Part shown: positions 5,994-6,614 of the stretch, one piece after another
Numbering within the stretch: the stretch's first letter is position 1
Layout: every line of letters starts with the position of its first letter
DNA from: AEGEAN-183 sp964002385
GTDB taxonomy: Bacteria > Pseudomonadota > Gammaproteobacteria > Magnimaribacterales > Magnimaribacteraceae
Length of the DNA stretch: 6,614 nt
Direction: 5' to 3'
Assembly (NCBI GenBank): GCA_964002385.1
Contig: CAXFFS010000073.1
Span: forward strand, 1 to 6,614
The notes under the pieces: model-generated
Seen by the model: the letters and a program-made list of their open reading frames with translations, nothing else
What the model was told of the DNA's origin: nothing
Database searches by the model: none
Program-made: the position numbers and the translations under genes

Positions 5994-6614
5994 GTGCGTC
6001 AACCATCTGAAAAAGAAATATTAAATCACGCTTCTGAAATAGCTGAACAAGGCTATTCAATCATGGAAGGAGTGATAGACGACGAATTTAGAATTCAGGT
6101 TCTTAATGAATTAGAAAGACTAGAGTCTGTTAGACCCGGAGGGGATATTCCCCCTGGACCATTTACAGGCTTTGTAACTAGACGTTGGTTCGATTTATTA
6201 AATGATGATGATATCTGGCAACAAGTAGCTATTCATTCTGGTGTCTTAGGGGTGTTGCCTCATGTGTTAGGAGAAGATTTCCTGCTATCAACCATGGGCA
6301 GTGCAGTAATAGGTCCGGGAGAAGAATCCCAAATGTTGCACGTTGATGATGGCGTTTATCAATTTCCTAGACCTCACCCTAATTTAGTTTGTAACACGAT
6401 GTGGGCTCTTTCAGATTTTACTGTTGAAAACGGTGCGACTCGTGTTGTACCCGAAAGTAACAAATGGGATCAGGATCCCGTTGTGGGAGAAAATTACGAT
6501 ACTGTTGCTCTAGAGATGCCTGCGGGTAGTATTGCTTTTGTCGCTGGGACTAGTTATCACGGAGCTGGAGCTAATACTACGGAAGAGGTACGATGGGCCT
6601 TAACCATCAACTAT
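5994..6614 (+). CDS. PhyH-family dioxygenase, partial (runs off the window)
   Basis: The frame is open for 207 codons to the window edge, from GTG 5994. The start lies 3 nt after the HD gene's TAG and has no ribosome binding site at normal distance, so coupled translation is likely. The next in-frame ATG (6063) would cut through AEQGYSIMEGVIDDE, the conserved N-terminal PhyH strand, which favours GTG. Iron ligands are H116 and D118 in MLHVDDGVYQ and distal H189 in SYHGAGANT. R200 (EVRWALTINY) is the expected 2-oxoglutarate ligand. The middle has MWALSDFTVENGATRVVPES, a family signature, though the usual PGSH reads PESN here. The partial sequence contains all active-site residues and lacks only the C-terminus. 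Its place next to an HD oxygenase matches the PhnY/PhnZ and TmpA/TmpB pairs, in which the PhyH enzyme hydroxylates the substrate that the HD enzyme then cleaves. That role is inferred from layout. Confidence 0.88.
   Translation, partial: MRQPSEKEILNHASEIAEQGYSIMEGVIDDEFRIQVLNELERLESVRPGGDIPPGPFTGFVTRRWFDLLNDDDIWQQVAIHSGVLGVLPHVLGEDFLLSTMGSAVIGPGEESQMLHVDDGVYQFPRPHPNLVCNTMWALSDFTVENGATRVVPESNKWDQDPVVGENYDTVALEMPAGSIAFVAGTSYHGAGANTTEEVRWALTINY

Noticed and set aside
5451..6614. Naming the pair phnZ and phnY
   Set aside because: Layout and fold agree, but the substrate-contact positions of PhnZ are not kept, so a phosphonate role would be overclaimed.
1..6614. tRNA, rRNA, CRISPR arrays, insertion sequences or phage genes
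   Set aside because: Nearly all of the sequence is protein-coding. I saw no spaced direct repeats, transposase or integrase motifs, terminal inverted repeats or tRNA-like segments.

Overview
The window is an AT-rich, densely packed bacterial segment that encodes eight proteins, two of them cut by the window edges. Three are phytanoyl-CoA dioxygenase (PhyH) family enzymes, two are family III (CaiB/BaiF) CoA-transferases, one is a small HD-domain protein and two are membrane proteins. Short intergenic gaps, coupled starts, and the combination of PhyH and CaiB/BaiF genes fit an uncultivated marine proteobacterium, perhaps a gammaproteobacterium of SAR86-like type. That taxonomic guess is weak, because the window holds no rRNA or other marker gene.

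Layout. Positions 1-280 (minus) hold the N-terminal part of a membrane protein with a TTG start. A 68-nt divergent gap follows. Positions 349-792 (plus) encode a 147-residue protein with about four membrane spans. Its stop overlaps the GTG start of a PhyH enzyme (789-1745), and a second, longer PhyH enzyme follows at 1789-2985. This plus-strand group meets a minus-strand pair head-on with only 4 nt between them. That pair is two overlapping CoA-transferase genes: 4215-5321 is transcribed first and 2990-4225 second. A 129-nt divergent gap (5322-5450) then leads into a plus-strand pair. This is a compact HD-domain protein (5451-5990) that looks like a small myo-inositol oxygenase/PhnZ-type diiron oxygenase, followed after 3 nt by a third PhyH enzyme (5994 to the window end).

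How the genes may work together. Family III CoA-transferases move CoA between carboxylic acids, and PhyH enzymes hydroxylate small substrates or acyl-CoAs using 2-oxoglutarate and O2. Together they suggest catabolism of an unknown carboxylic acid or small organic compound. Two points stand out. First, only one of the two CoA-transferases keeps the catalytic aspartate, which suggests a hetero-oligomer with one non-catalytic subunit. Second, the HD-domain plus PhyH pair has the same layout as the phosphonate-degrading pairs PhnY/PhnZ and TmpA/TmpB. However, the HD protein lacks several PhnZ phosphonate-contact residues and looks more like myo-inositol oxygenase, so the pair may act on a different substrate.
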